DNA of 64,000 nucleotides from Asterella californica (taxonomy: Eukaryota; Streptophyta; Marchantiopsida; Marchantiales; Aytoniaceae): assembly GCA_036924285.1 (NCBI GenBank), contig JAYKYS010000005.1, forward strand, positions 6,324,001-6,388,000, read 5' to 3'. A model generated the notes under the pieces. It had not been told where the DNA came from and searched no databases. It worked only from the letters and a program-made list of their open reading frames with translations. The stretch's first letter is position 1; every line of letters begins with the position of its first letter. Shown one piece after another: positions 30,038 through 40,439 of this stretch. Both the position numbers and the translations under genes were made by a program.

Positions 30038-30303
30038 GGATAGCCGATTAGATCTTTGCGTGGTATGGATTGCAGACAGGCGATTAACGATGGGGCGATG
30101 TAGCACCCGGCCTCCTGATCCTTGCACCCATGAAGGTGTATATCACGTAGTTGAGATATGGAGCTATCTGAAGTTAGAGGGACCTAACCGCCAGTTAAGA
30201 GGGCGATTGTGATACACTTGTGTATGTGTATGACATCGTCCATGTGTTATGTGTATGTGTGGTGTACCTCTGTTGTTGTGTAGCGATGTGTATGCTCACG
30301 ACA
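30038..30303 (+). other. Element A 3' terminus, LTR unclear
   Basis: No match to the 1.57-kb 5' LTR apart from the last six bases ACGACA. A possible LTR start, TGTAGCACCCGG at 30,099 after a purine-rich gatggggcga, would give a 205-bp LTR, but no such sequence is found at the 5' side. The gctc duplication after 30,303 is firm, so this is the real end of the insertion. Confidence 0.4.
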
Positions 30304-30307
30304 GCTC

Positions 30308-30623
30308 AGTAGGGCCTCTTTTACATGTAGGAGAAATTTAGAAGTCTGAACCATCATAGTTTACCTCTCCTTGAGTGTTAAAGTTCACCGCTTGATCCTA
30401 TTACTACTAGTTAAACTTGAACTTTGCTTCTTGAACATATTAGAGGTTCCTACAGACCTGTATGAGTGTCTATAGCACCATGTTGTAACCTGAAAAGACT
30501 ATCTCTTGAGTAAACCAGCCACAGCTAGAAGCCTAGTACTTCTTTGAGTCGGAGTATTAGAATCTTCCGATCACGTCACAACCAGAAGGTTCCGCCCTTC
30601 TCAAGAAAACTCTCACCTTGACA
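30308..30623 (+). repeat. Element E 5' LTR, second part
   Basis: Aligns with 33,375-33,690 (ctcttttacatgtaggaga to caccttgaca). Together with 3,442-4,415 it gives about 1,290 bp, against 1,297 bp for the 3' LTR. Confidence 0.85.
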
Positions 30624-30625
30624 TC

Positions 30626-30646
30626 TGGTGCTTCCACTGAGAGCTC
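30626..30646 (+). promoter_or_regulatory. Element E primer binding site
   Basis: TGGTGCTTCCACTGAGAGC begins two bases after the LTR end, a typical PBS position. The pattern TGGTGCTTxCAxTGAGAGC is familiar from plant gypsy elements; I cannot name the tRNA with certainty. Confidence 0.55.
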
Positions 30647-30692
30647 TTGGGGTGATTGATCGAGGAGGTTGAGATTCTGATACAAAGAAGAG

Positions 30693-31755
30693 ATGAATAG
30701 CAAGAGCGGAGCTGCTGCTGCTGTCTTTGGAGCTAGAGCATCAATGTCTACTGCTGCACCATCAGCTGCACCTGCGTCTTCTACAGCGACATCTACATCG
30801 GTCTGGACACGGCTGAGATCTTGAAGACGCTTGCGGCCTTGGTCCGTCAACATCCCGTTGGAGGGGATGAGTTAAAGTCCACCAAGGCTTTGCAAGCTAT
30901 TGTGAACATATGTGGAAGGTTTGAAAGTAGAGATATTTCTAGATATCTGCGTGAGTATAGAGGAGAGATGGAGCTGGTTAGGGTTACTGATGCTGAGATG
31001 ATAGCAAGTTTTGAGTTAGCTATCATTCTTGAGTTGCGGGACCAAGTTAGAGATGTACAGAGGAAATCTTGGAATTTGGATGATTTTTGAGCGATCTCTT
31101 CGAGAGGAGTTTCTCGAAGAGGATTCAGAGAGAATTACTAGGAGAACAATTCTGGATTGGGTTGAGCAGCAACCTGGTCGTATGATGAGCTTGAATGAGT
31201 TGCTGAGAGAGTTTGATCAGAGATACCGACAACTTTCAACTTGAGCGCATAACCTTAGATGCTAGGAGAACAGAGCTTTTTCTGCAAGCTATCGATGATG
31301 TTACGGCAGATAGATTATGCTTCATGTTAGCAGATCGATCGGCTGAAGGAGGTGTTACTATGGATTGAGGGAGAGTTGAGGATGCCGTCGCTGTTCTAAC
31401 AAGGCAGAGACGAGGGAGAGTAGTTGTAGGAGGACGATCGTTTGCGGAAGTGATCACTCAACCTTATGCTGCTCCTCAAGTACAGCAGCTTCTAGCTCCT
31501 GCTCCCAGACCTGTTGTCCCGGCTGCAGTTCCTTTGATGTCAGTTGTGCAGGACACATGTTTAGAGATCTGCGGAGAACCATGGTCAGCAGAATCAGATT
31601 GAAGATCTTATCCGGCAGATGCGAGAACTAAAGGTGGAGCTAGTTGGATTGCAAAGAGAGCAGCTGCCGGCGCTTGCTGCTGCACGTCCAGGAGGTGCTC
31701 CTGTTCGTAGATGTATCTGATGTGACAGTCTAGATCATTTTCGAAGAGACTGTCA
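30693..31755 (+). pseudogene. Element E gag remnant
   Basis: An Ala/Ser/Thr-rich start (ATG 30,693) changes frame near 30,815 into KSTKALQAIVNICGRFESRD and DISRYLREYRGEMELVRVTD, then changes frame again near 31,060 into FERSLREEFLEEDSERITRR and LNELLREFDQRYRQLS, typical Retrotrans_gag text. A further stop at 31,366 (MD-TGA-GRVED) and a knuckle reading C-I-TGA-C-x4-H-x4-C at 31,712-31,753 both put TGA where tryptophan is expected. Dead. Confidence 0.7.
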
Positions 31756-31779
31756 AGAGCTCACAGCTGCCTGGCTATA

Positions 31780-32345
31780 TGCCAGTTGAGCTTATGTTGG
31801 GGTAGAAACCGATCATGCCTGCTGAGAAGGACTTTCCTACATGAGTTACGTTATCGTGGGAAGATGATTTAGATCGTACTTCACTCATTGCTTTGAGAAT
31901 CAGACAATTAGAGCGGAGGGAGGAAGATCTTGCTGAAGCACAAGAGAAGCTGAAAGTGACTCGAGTCAGAAACAAGGAACCTTTTGACAAGACCCACCGA
32001 CTATGACCAAAGCTACTACGTGTTGGTGATTGGATTCTGATGTATGACAGCACGTTGGAGAATCAGCATTCTACACTTCGTAAGTTCTCTCGAAGATGGT
32101 TCGAGCCTTATGTTGTGCTAGATGTTTATGAAAATGCCACTTATAGTTTACGAGAGCTAGATGATACTCCTTTGAAGCTATCTGTGGCAAGCAAACGTGC
32201 GAAACTATTCAAAAGGCGTGGAGGATCAGTAGAGTTATTCAATTTTCTGGAGTCAGAGCAGAGGACAACAACAGACGAAGACGTCTCGATTACCGAAGAG
32301 GTTGAGGCGGAGGAGAGTGACGATGATGAAGAACAAACAGAATAA
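31780..32345 (+). pseudogene. Element E integrase C-terminus
   Basis: A basic helix (RIRQLERREEDLAEAQEKL), then NKEPFDKTHRL, then LLRVGDWILMYDSTLENQHS and the GPY/F module RRWFEPYVVLDVYENATYSL, ending in an acidic tail (EEVEAEESDDDEEQ) and TAA at 32,343. The last 101 codons (from 32,040) are open. The integrase core, RNase H, RT and protease that should precede it are deleted between about 31,755 and 31,790. Confidence 0.7.
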
Positions 32346-32393
32346 TGAAGAAGTTGACACATGCCGGAGGATGTGCAGGTTTGGAGGGGTGGA

Positions 32394-33690
32394 TGTCGTG
32401 ATGTGAATCATTTCATATAGTAAATGATTCACTTCTCAGCAAGGAGTTAGCCTCTCTGAATGAAGTTAAGACCTCAGAGAAGTCGATTCTCGAGGGTGTT
32501 ATATATTTTGAGTCCTAGTAGAATGTTTACCATGTTCATAGAGTTTTAAACTCATGGGTTGTACTTACTTGTCGCTCATGCACGCTTTCTAGCTGGTTTA
32601 AGTTATCTTTCAGGGTTGCGTGTCATTTTAGGTAGTTTAAGATTTATGTTGGCACTTTAGGGGACTGACGTGATAACCTATGGGTGAAGTTAAGTTACCA
32701 CGTGGATTAGGGCACTAAAGGACAGCCAAGTGGAGCTATGAACTCCCATTGGTCCATTTTTGTTTTTTATAAAACTCTAAATTTAGAAACAGAGATCTAA
32801 AGGAGAGTTCGAGCATTTGGTAAGATGACTGCGAAATCGGAGAGCACAAGAAGATAGAGCTCGTCGTGCCAATCAATGTCAGTGAAATTCTTGATCGATT
32901 TGGATCAATAAAGAAAGAGTTATGCCAAATTGAAGTTCGGATTGAGTTGAAACTGCATAACTTTTGTTGATTTTGAGGTTTTGAGTGTCAATTCCAGCAG
33001 AAAATTGATAATCGCTTCAAACCTGCGTGGCTACATTCACTGTCAGCAGGGCTACGACTGTCCAAAAAGTTTCATGTCATCTGAGTGATTGAGTAATTCA
33101 GGGCGACCGCTGAAGCAGAGGGGGTCTGAAAAGCTCTCAATCTAGAGCAGCAACTTCAGAGAACGAGATCTAGAGAACCAACTTCACAGGGGCGTTCAGC
33201 ATCCTATAGACTCCAAATCCTATAAGAATCTTTGAAAGTAATCGAGCAAGTTTCATGTTCTAAGTCGAAATAGCCATCTGGGTATCAAAAATTACTGTAA
33301 TTTCCTTGCTCAGAACTTTTCTGTCCATATCTCGGTGCTAGAATTTGATCTCAGACTATAACTTCGTGTGTGTGCTCAGTAGGTCTCTTTTACATGTAGG
33401 AGAAATTTAGAAGTCTGAACCATCATAGTTTACCTCTCTTTGAGCGTTAGAGTTCACCGCCTGATCCTATTACTAGTAGTTAAACTTGAACTTTGCTTCT
33501 TGAACATATTAGAGGTTCCTACATACCTGTATGAGTGTCTATAGGGTCTTTTTGTAACTTGAAAGCCTATCCACTGAATAAACCAGCCACAGCCAGAAGC
33601 TCAGTACTTCCTTGAGTAGGAGTATCAGAGTCTTCCGATCACGTCACATCCAGAAGGTTCGCCCTTCTCAAGAAAACTCTCACCTTGACA
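32394..33690 (+). repeat. Element E 3' LTR (1,297 bp)
   Basis: Preceded by a purine-rich tract (ggtttggaggggtgga). TGTCGTGATG...CACCTTGACA. It contains the agtaggtctcttttacatg site that is interrupted by A in the 5' LTR, which proves the A insertion point. Confidence 0.9.
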
Positions 33691-33698
33691 ACGTAGAA

Positions 33699-33758
33699 AC
33701 TTTTCCGACTTTAAAGACACTTATCACCTATCTTAAAGTCAAATAACAACGAGGACGT
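33699..33758. repeat. 60-bp direct repeat, right copy flanking element E
   Basis: Partner of 3,382-3,441. Confidence 0.75.
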
Positions 33759-34083
33759 AGAAATAAAATAATATCATGACATTATCGACCACATCTACCC
33801 CTCCTCGTGTGTAAGGAAAGAAGGATGAAAAGACATGTGAGAGGGAGAATCCGGTCAGGATGCCCTTCTCCAAAATCACAAAACAACATTAGGTGCGTTT
33901 GTGCGATTCTGAAGAACTACAACGGTGTCCACAACTTCATGAGCCGAAATGCCGTGCAAAACCCTTTTCTCAACCGCATCAATCAATCCCCTCCCACCAG
34001 GTTCGTCCGTCTTATGCTTGGGGCTACCATCCACTACATCCTCCGTGGGTACTTCAAGCTTCGGAGCCACAAAACCGCAATCC

Positions 34084-34215
34084 ATGCTCAACACGGTTTA
34101 CAAAATCAACGCCAAGATCATTGCAAACAGAATGAGGTTGATACTAACGCAACTCATCGACCACAAGCAGAAACGGTTCATCACAGATTTGACAACATCT
34201 TAGTTTTCAAACTGG
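34084..34215 (+). pseudogene. LINE (non-LTR) reverse transcriptase scrap
   Basis: LNTVYKINAKIIANRMRLIL followed by TQLIDHKQKRFIT in one frame, then FDNILVF in the next frame. This matches the plant L1-type RT block (N-x-x-YK-I-x-AK-I-x-ANR-L, then a stretch ending QxGFI...x-DNIL). About 45 residues survive, with a frameshift and without the catalytic FADD block. Nothing else of the element is recognisable nearby. Confidence 0.65.
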
Positions 34216-35252
34216 GACAGAAGTGGGTCGAGAAGCCGAGAAGCGTAATACACGATCCATAAGATAGTGCCCTTCAACGCATAACTAATTCGCCGTCGAA
34301 TCGGACTTGTGGAAGACAGTAAATTGAGGTGTTGATTTACGTACGAAGCTACATTGACACAATTCTTAAATCGGCGCGGTTTTGCGATGAAATCTGCTTA
34401 CCTGGTCTCCGTAGGTTCTGTAAAGTCGAAGGAAGGCGAAACTCTTCAAATTTCTGCAGAGTTCTTCTCGATAGCGAACACGCGAGAACTTGAAAATGCC
34501 ATGACTCATGAGAACGTACCTACACTCTCGAAAGGTGAAGAGCCTGAAATAACATTTTGTTATTTTCTGCTTCACCTACAATTCTCAGCGCGATCTCTTC
34601 TGCACGTCCCTTGCGCACTTGAATTCCAGTTGCAGGCATTCCTACTCCGGCTGCACGCGGTAGAGAAAGGTAACAAACCAAAACAATATGAAGAAGGAAA
34701 GTGGTCAAAGAACGAGTGCAGTTACAGAGACGCGCCAAATGAAAAACTGAAAAAAGACAATGAGCCTGCTCAGAATACATCTGCAGACCTGCGAAAAAAA
34801 TCTTGAAGAAAAGGTGACACAGAAACACGAAGCCTGTCGTAACTGCTCGCGTCCGTTCCTTAACCGACTTCCTCACGTTATCCCACGATGATGATCAATC
34901 TAAAGATGGAAAAAAATTATTATTTTTCAAGATTTAGAGACAACCCAAAAATCAGTAGTAAGCTATGCGCAAACGCATAGCAAAAAGAATATATTATATT
35001 ATTTGTTTAAAATATAATTATTATATATATATTTATATACAATTGAAGGAAAAAAATTACCCAAAAATTCATCAAGCATGCATATATTCGATCGAAGAAA
35101 ACAAAAAGGAAAAACGACGCAATAAGAAACGGATGAGAAGACGCCATCATACGTTAAATAAAGTGCTGTAATTTCCACCTTTTCGTTTCTTTCGATTTTC
35201 TTACCGGCTGTAATTTCTACTGGAAATTACGTATTCCAGTACTCCCACGGGA
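34216..35252. other. Intergenic, very AT-rich at 34,910-35,070
   Basis: A plus-strand frame of 150 codons (34,354-34,806) and minus-strand frames overlap it without family features. The minus strand near 34,560-34,660 reads LPRAAGVGMPATGIQVRKGR, which is exon-like but unassigned. 34,970-35,040 is almost pure A/T (tatatatatatttatatac). Confidence 0.35.
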
Positions 35253-35387
35253 ATGGCTCTAGCAGCTGAGTCTAGCTCTCGTGAATGGGCCATGGAAAAG
35301 GTGATCGCATCATCTGCTCTCGAGGATAACATCGGCGAGAAGCTCGCTCGTTGTGCCGCGTGGTCTGCTGCAAGATCCCTTGTGTGA
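35253..35387 (+). CDS. Possible upstream ORF of TL29 (44 aa)
   Basis: ATGGCTCTAGCAGCTGAG starts a 44-residue frame (MALAAESSSREWAMEKVIAS...) ending at TGA 35,385, 145 bases before the TL29 ATG and in similarly GC-rich sequence. It could be a regulatory uORF in the TL29 leader, or a relic first exon. No family is recognised. Confidence 0.3.
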   Translation: MALAAESSSREWAMEKVIASSALEDNIGEKLARCAAWSAARSLV

Positions 35388-35532
35388 GTCCTGGCCTCGA
35401 CCCCAGCTCACGCGAAACCGGATGAGCTGGGCTAAGCAAGCTCGTATGCTTTCACGGCCAAATCGTAGAGAAAGCGAGAGCGAGAAGGATAGATTGACTG
35501 CTCTCTCGTAGAGTGTCCGGACGAGAGGAGAA

Positions 35533-36582
35533 ATGGCTCTGTGCGCGAAGACTCTGAGCAGTGCGGCTGCATTTTCGTCTCTGGATCGTACATTGCTTGG
35601 GTCTGGAACAGAAGGTCGTATTCATCGGCCTGCGGCGAGACTGAATGTAGTCAGTGCCAGTGGTCTCGATGTTGGGCCGGACGAGCGGCACGGGAGGATC
35701 ATCGATAGAAGGGAGGCATTAACTCTGGGAGGAGCTACTGCTGCTGCAAGCCTGCTTGGCTCCTTCGCTCTGCTCCCATCGAATGCCAATGCTGCCGATC
35801 TGACCCAGAGATTCCAGCGCGGAGCATTTCTCCAGTCCGTCAAGGATAAGCTCCGCGCGGCAGTGAAGGGAAACCCGAGTCTGGTGCCAGACCTCATGAG
35901 ATTGGCCCTCAACGACGCCATGACCTACGATAAGGAGTCCAAGACTGGGGGAGCGAACGGATCGATCATCTACGAGCTGGACAGGCCTGAGAATCGTGGG
36001 CTCCAAGCTGCCGTCACTTTGCTGGAGGGCGTCAAGAAGGACGTGGACGCCGAGTCCAAAGGAGGACCCATTTCGTGGGCTGATATGATCCAGCTCGGGG
36101 GCCAGTCTGCCACCAAGAGCACTTTCATCGATGCTGCAATCAGGAAATGTGGTGGCAAGGAAACCAAGGGATTGCAGCTTTACCAGGCGTATGGGTCCAA
36201 CGGCCAATGGGGTCAATTCGACAAGCTGCTGGGGCGTTTCCAAGCAACGGAGGCGGATCCCAGTGGGAGAGTTCTTGTGTGGGAGGATGCGTCGCCTGGA
36301 GAGATCAAGGAGAGGTTCGGCCAGTTGGGAATCAAGCCACGGCAGATTGCAGTGCTGTCTGCTTTTCTAGGAGCAGACCAGGCGAAAATGGAGGAGAAGC
36401 TTGTAGCAGACGCGGACTTTACTCCGTGGATCAAGAAGTACCAGATTAGCAGGGAGACTGTCTCGCAGACCGATTACGAAGTGGACCTCATCACTATCTT
36501 CACGAGGCTCAGCGTGCTCGGGCAAACCATCAATTATGAAGCGTATTCGTATCAAGGGCCCAGGAAGCCCTTAAGATTCTGA
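35533..36582 (+). CDS. TL29: TL29 / APX4, thylakoid lumen peroxidase-like protein
   Basis: 349 aa, intact, without introns. Residues 1-57 look like a chloroplast transit peptide. A twin-arginine lumen signal follows (IIDRREALTLGG, R59-R60, then a hydrophobic stretch) with cleavage likely after NANA at 87, leaving about 262 aa in the thylakoid lumen. The mature part has the class I peroxidase (ascorbate peroxidase-like) fold text, but the distal Trp-His of APX (LAWHDAGTYD) is LALNDAMTYD here (L126, N127), and the proximal histidine block is replaced by IAVLSAFLG (272-280), so haem peroxidase activity is not expected. TL29 is known as a photosystem II-associated lumen protein of debated function. 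Start chosen at 35,533: good plant context (agaaATGGCT) and the first ATG of the targeting region. The length equals the Arabidopsis protein, which is encoded by several exons. Confidence 0.92.
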   Translation: MALCAKTLSSAAAFSSLDRTLLGSGTEGRIHRPAARLNVVSASGLDVGPDERHGRIIDRREALTLGGATAAASLLGSFALLPSNANAADLTQRFQRGAFLQSVKDKLRAAVKGNPSLVPDLMRLALNDAMTYDKESKTGGANGSIIYELDRPENRGLQAAVTLLEGVKKDVDAESKGGPISWADMIQLGGQSATKSTFIDAAIRKCGGKETKGLQLYQAYGSNGQWGQFDKLLGRFQATEADPSGRVLVWEDASPGEIKERFGQLGIKPRQIAVLSAFLGADQAKMEEKLVADADFTPWIKKYQISRETVSQTDYEVDLITIFTRLSVLGQTINYEAYSYQGPRKPLRF

Positions 36583-38110
36583 GAGATGGAATTCACCATT
36601 GTCGTTTTGTAGGTTTTGTACAGTACGAAAAACCGAACTTGGAACCAATTTTACGAAGGTGAATTATATCTTCGTTTGTTTCGAGTGTGTAATTTATTCA
36701 TTTCGAAAGGAAGACAAAACTCCAGACAAAACTCTTACCTCTCCGAGAGCTATCGGAACTGAAGTTGTTCAGTCAGTTGATTGTGTATAGCCACTATTTG
36801 ACTCGAAGTTGATTGTCATCATTTCCAACTTTCGTATCTGATATTGTTCTCTAGACAGCCAAAGAACAATACTTTAACTTGGCCAACTTTCTCGTTGACC
36901 TCTCATTTTGAGTGTTTCGGACTATAATCGCCACATGCGTTTCTATTTCATACGATATCTGTTTGGAGGCGACATTTCAGACAACCGTTACTATTTACAG
37001 CGCGAAGAAGTGTGAGGATAGTATTGGACAAACAAAACCCTTCTGAAAGACCTGCAACGGCCAGAGCAGAGGAGCTAAAACAGAGCTAAAATGAGCTTAA
37101 TACCAAAGTACCAAGCCCCGGCAGCCCGGAGTTTTATTTGCTCCATTAGTATAGGTGTGTGGCAGATGGAAGGAATCCACAGGGAGTTCGATAAGCAGAG
37201 GAACCAATCGCAGTGTCATAAGCTAAGGTTCATGGTCGCGATCTAGTCTTCATGTGGTGGCGTGATGTGTCCTTCACTTAACGCATGCACCGAGAGGGCC
37301 GGACTCTTTACATCTGATGAGAGAAGGCTTTCTGCAAACTTCGAGGACTAAAGGAACGTAACATATGTTTCTCCCCACGCAGTCATATTTCCACAGCCGC
37401 AGATAGGAGTTGAAAAAGAGTAAGAGCTCAATGCCCAGAAGAAATTCTGCTGGCGCTTCCTGTCGAATACTAATAGTTTCAAGATGAACATGAACTCACC
37501 TCAGCCTCCGAAGCATAGAGATACCCATGGGGCAACGATATCTGTACTTCCAACTATGTCCGTTCAAACATGAAAGCCTGGACCCATTTGAAGCCCAATT
37601 TAAGGACCACAGAAGAAATTGATGTTTCGGTGTACCCATTTTGATTCAGCTCAGTTCAATGTTTGAACCTAGAAAGTAGCATGGGCACCAACCCTTCCAA
37701 GCTGAACCAATCCAAATCTCTCTTCTACCGACTTCTCTTTTCTGTCCATATGACAGTCTGCCCCTTCCATAACCTTTCATGGACGGACTCTGAGATACAA
37801 TGAACGAATCGAGAGTCCAGACTAGCCCTCTTCACATTTCGTCACTTCCCTGACTTTGGATACTCAAAGGTGGATTCAAGTGTCGATCATTCCCTTGACC
37901 TTGAATATTCCACGTAAAGGTTAAGGATTGGTTTACTCTGGTATTGCTTTCGGGCAGAGTACCCATTGCCCTTAAGAGGGAAGGGCAAAGGACGATGTAA
38001 TTCGTATAAACCAATGTCCCGGACAATGAACGAACTGATTCACTTCTTTCGCTACCAAGATCCATTTGACATCCATCAAGTTTAGTCTTAACAATCTTGA
38101 ACACACTATT
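36583..38110. other. TL29 3' flank and intergenic
   Basis: No gene seen. The first 200 bases are probably the 3' untranslated region; no canonical AATAAA is evident. Confidence 0.4.
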
Positions 38111-38111
38111 T

Positions 38112-38228
38112 CTTCAAGTACATCGTCTCTACTTCAAAGTGGGAATAACTTAACTGTATACATGTTCAAGTACATTGTCTCTATTTCAAAGTGGGAATAA
38201 CAGTGGGAACAACTTAACTGTAGACATG
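38112..38228. repeat. Tandem duplication, about 53 bp
   Basis: ttcaagtacat-cgtctctacttcaaagtgggaataac...ttaactgtatacatg is repeated at once, with a small extra gtgggaacaac in the second copy. Confidence 0.7.
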
Positions 38229-40439
38229 TTTCTACGGTGGCAGTTGCTTGTTTTAGTGCTGTATGGGGTGCGCACTGAGAAGGAAAAGATGAAAGAATGG
38301 TTGTTAGGACCCGTCTTCGGTGACGGATGGCGATTACTGGTTGGGTTGACTGATTTGCTCTGGCCTAAAGTGTTGCGGAACTTTCCTTCTTTTGTCCACT
38401 CTTTCCGGGTTAAATAAAGCCACAGAGAACTTCTACAAGCGCAACTCCGTCCATGTACACCGGACAATCGAGCTATGTTTGACTGGAGATTTTGTTTGAC
38501 AGGAGATAAGAGCATGACAGTAAAAGAGTTGCATGTAGACGCAAGCACTAAATGGCAAGCTGTGACGTGACTGGCGATCCTCGGGAGACTCATTTGTTTT
38601 GGACAGACCAATTCTGATGGATGGAGTGTATACCTCTCTTGGTCTGTCATCTGGGACTTTCTCATCAGTGGTCAGCAAGAGCAGCTTAAATCTGGTGAAC
38701 GAAAAGCATAGATGACTCCTGACAAATTTCGGTCGTTTACTTCTAAGGACTCAAGATTTACCCACCTCTTCTTGACAGCAATGAATCATTCAAAGGATAG
38801 TCAGTCGGCCACTGTAGGTAGACTAAAATTTAGCAGGCAAAAGAAACCTAATGTGGCTTTCGGGCAGGAAGGAAGGAATGATCAGATGCATACCTGCGGT
38901 GGTTCTTTGTAGATTGAATGGCTGAAGGTTTCATATCTTCCTGCACAGATGGAAAATGGATGATCGTCGTAACAACGAGGACGCCGTGAGTGGGAAGGAT
39001 TGAACTCGTAAGAGGGGACACCAGCAGAAGAAGAGGCCGAACAGAGAATGTTCGACGTCATGAAGCAGGAGTTCTTTTGCTGCTGAACTTGCCGAATCAG
39101 CCTCACAAGCGGCTGCGTACTTCTGCTCTATGTTTTCACGTCATAGTACTTCATGGATGTTTCAAACAGCGTTCATACTGTCAAAGCAGCTGTTCTTCCA
39201 CCACGAGGACTGCCTGCCGACCACATACTGCCTGGAGATTGACTAACCCACACTTACTCGACTGGATGAAACATGTGTCTGTATGCGCTGCTGATCTCTC
39301 GGTCTAGGGCCGAAATGCCGCCTCATGCGACGCGTTATGAGTACAATGTATCCCTCTCGCTCTCACAAGCGTGTATTGCCTCGACTACCGCAAGAACAGC
39401 GCTTTGAGATGAAATAGGTTAGAACGATGGCTGTACACGACCAAGCTCCAAGTGGCGATATGAACAATGATGTTCCGATGGCTAGACGCCATAGCGAAGT
39501 GATGAATACAGATCTGACAAGTACCAAAACCTGGTCAAAAATCCTGTTAGAGATCATGAGAGTTACAGATTATATCAGGAACATGATGAATCCGACAAGG
39601 AAGCACTGTGAAAGAGGCAGTAGGAAGACCTCTTTCTATAGATAGAGGCGCTATAAAGATTCATCATCGAAGAAAAGTCATCATCCATCTCCTTGGTTAG
39701 TGTGTACTCGATGACCCTGAAGTATCCCAACCTTCTGCACTAGGCTGAAAGTCCAGTTTCGATAAGGTATTATCGAGCCGAATACCGAGATGAGTAAGGT
39801 AAGACGAACTCTATGCTTGGATCGAAATGAAAATATTCTGCAGTAGGTTAGATAAACTGTGCAGGCTTGCCTACCTACCTACCTACCTAAGAGGGCAGCG
39901 TGTGGGCCGATAAACATATGCATTCCTCTTGATCTCCGTAGCAAGGAAGCGCAAAAGGACAGACGTGAACATAGGGTGGAAATTCTATATAGCTTACTCA
40001 TCTGGGGACTAGGGGGACTTTACAAGACGGTGAGCCCTAGATTACCAACGCACTAACCATACCAGAAATGGGACCATCTAGATTTTAATTCAAACTTAAT
40101 TTAGTATAGCATATCAAAACACGTTTTGCATGCTCTTAACTGACTTTTGGCTGTTATATAAAGTCACTTTCAGTTTCTTAACCCAATTAGTGGATCCTTC
40201 ATCTAATGGGTCCTTCAGTAATAAATATAGCTAGATTTTAAATTATCATTTATTATCAGTATCAAGAATAGAGACGTTGGTTAATAAGCATGCTCAATGA
40301 AGTTTGCTAGATATGTTGCGGTAGAGGACACGCGGAAGAATAGCAATTGCTTTTGTAGTCAGTGATTGGACGATAAAGTGCGTTAAATTTTTCTCGTAAA
40401 TTGTATCGTGGTCGTGTACCGTGCTCGTGTTGAGAATAA
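38229..40439. other. Intergenic, no gene seen
   Basis: Only short unremarkable frames (the longest, 159 codons, is on the minus strand at 38,186-38,665). A (ccta)n run of about five units lies at 39,869-39,889. 40,080-40,260 is AT-rich. Confidence 0.35.

Larger units (their letters stand above)
4416..30303 (+). mobile_element. Element A: gypsy retrotransposon with nested insertions
   Basis: A starts with TGTCACGTCAG at 4,416 and ends with CTCACGACA at 30,303. Both sides carry gctc (4,412-4,415 and 30,304-30,307), and removing A restores the E LTR sequence seen intact near 33,370. Inside are an A-type 5' half (4,416-9,537), then a second A-type 5' half (A2, from 9,538) whose gag region is interrupted by three further insertions, then one 3' half with protease, RT, RNase H, integrase and a PHD finger. 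The simplest history is insertion of A2 into A1 at a gatc site, followed by loss of the A2 3' end and part of A1 by recombination between the two pol regions. Confidence 0.7.
3442..33690 (+). mobile_element. Element E: outermost Ty3/gypsy LTR retrotransposon, internally deleted
   Basis: E is bounded by TGTCGTGATG at 3,442 and CACCTTGACA at 33,690, with flanking 4-mers atgt (3,438-3,441) and acgt (33,691-33,694), a target duplication with one C/T change. Its 5' LTR is split by element A into 3,442-4,415 and 30,308-30,623; the 3' LTR is 32,394-33,690. The internal region is only 1.8 kb and encodes gag remnants and the integrase C-terminus; protease, reverse transcriptase, RNase H and the integrase core are missing. 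It is therefore a dead deletion derivative and the oldest layer of the nest. Confidence 0.8.

Noticed and set aside
34354..34806. 150-codon plus-strand frame
   Set aside because: No family features, open frames on the opposite strand as well, and no continuity with the LINE scrap.
35719..36243. Minus-strand frame of 174 codons
   Set aside because: Antisense shadow of the TL29 coding region, without any motif.
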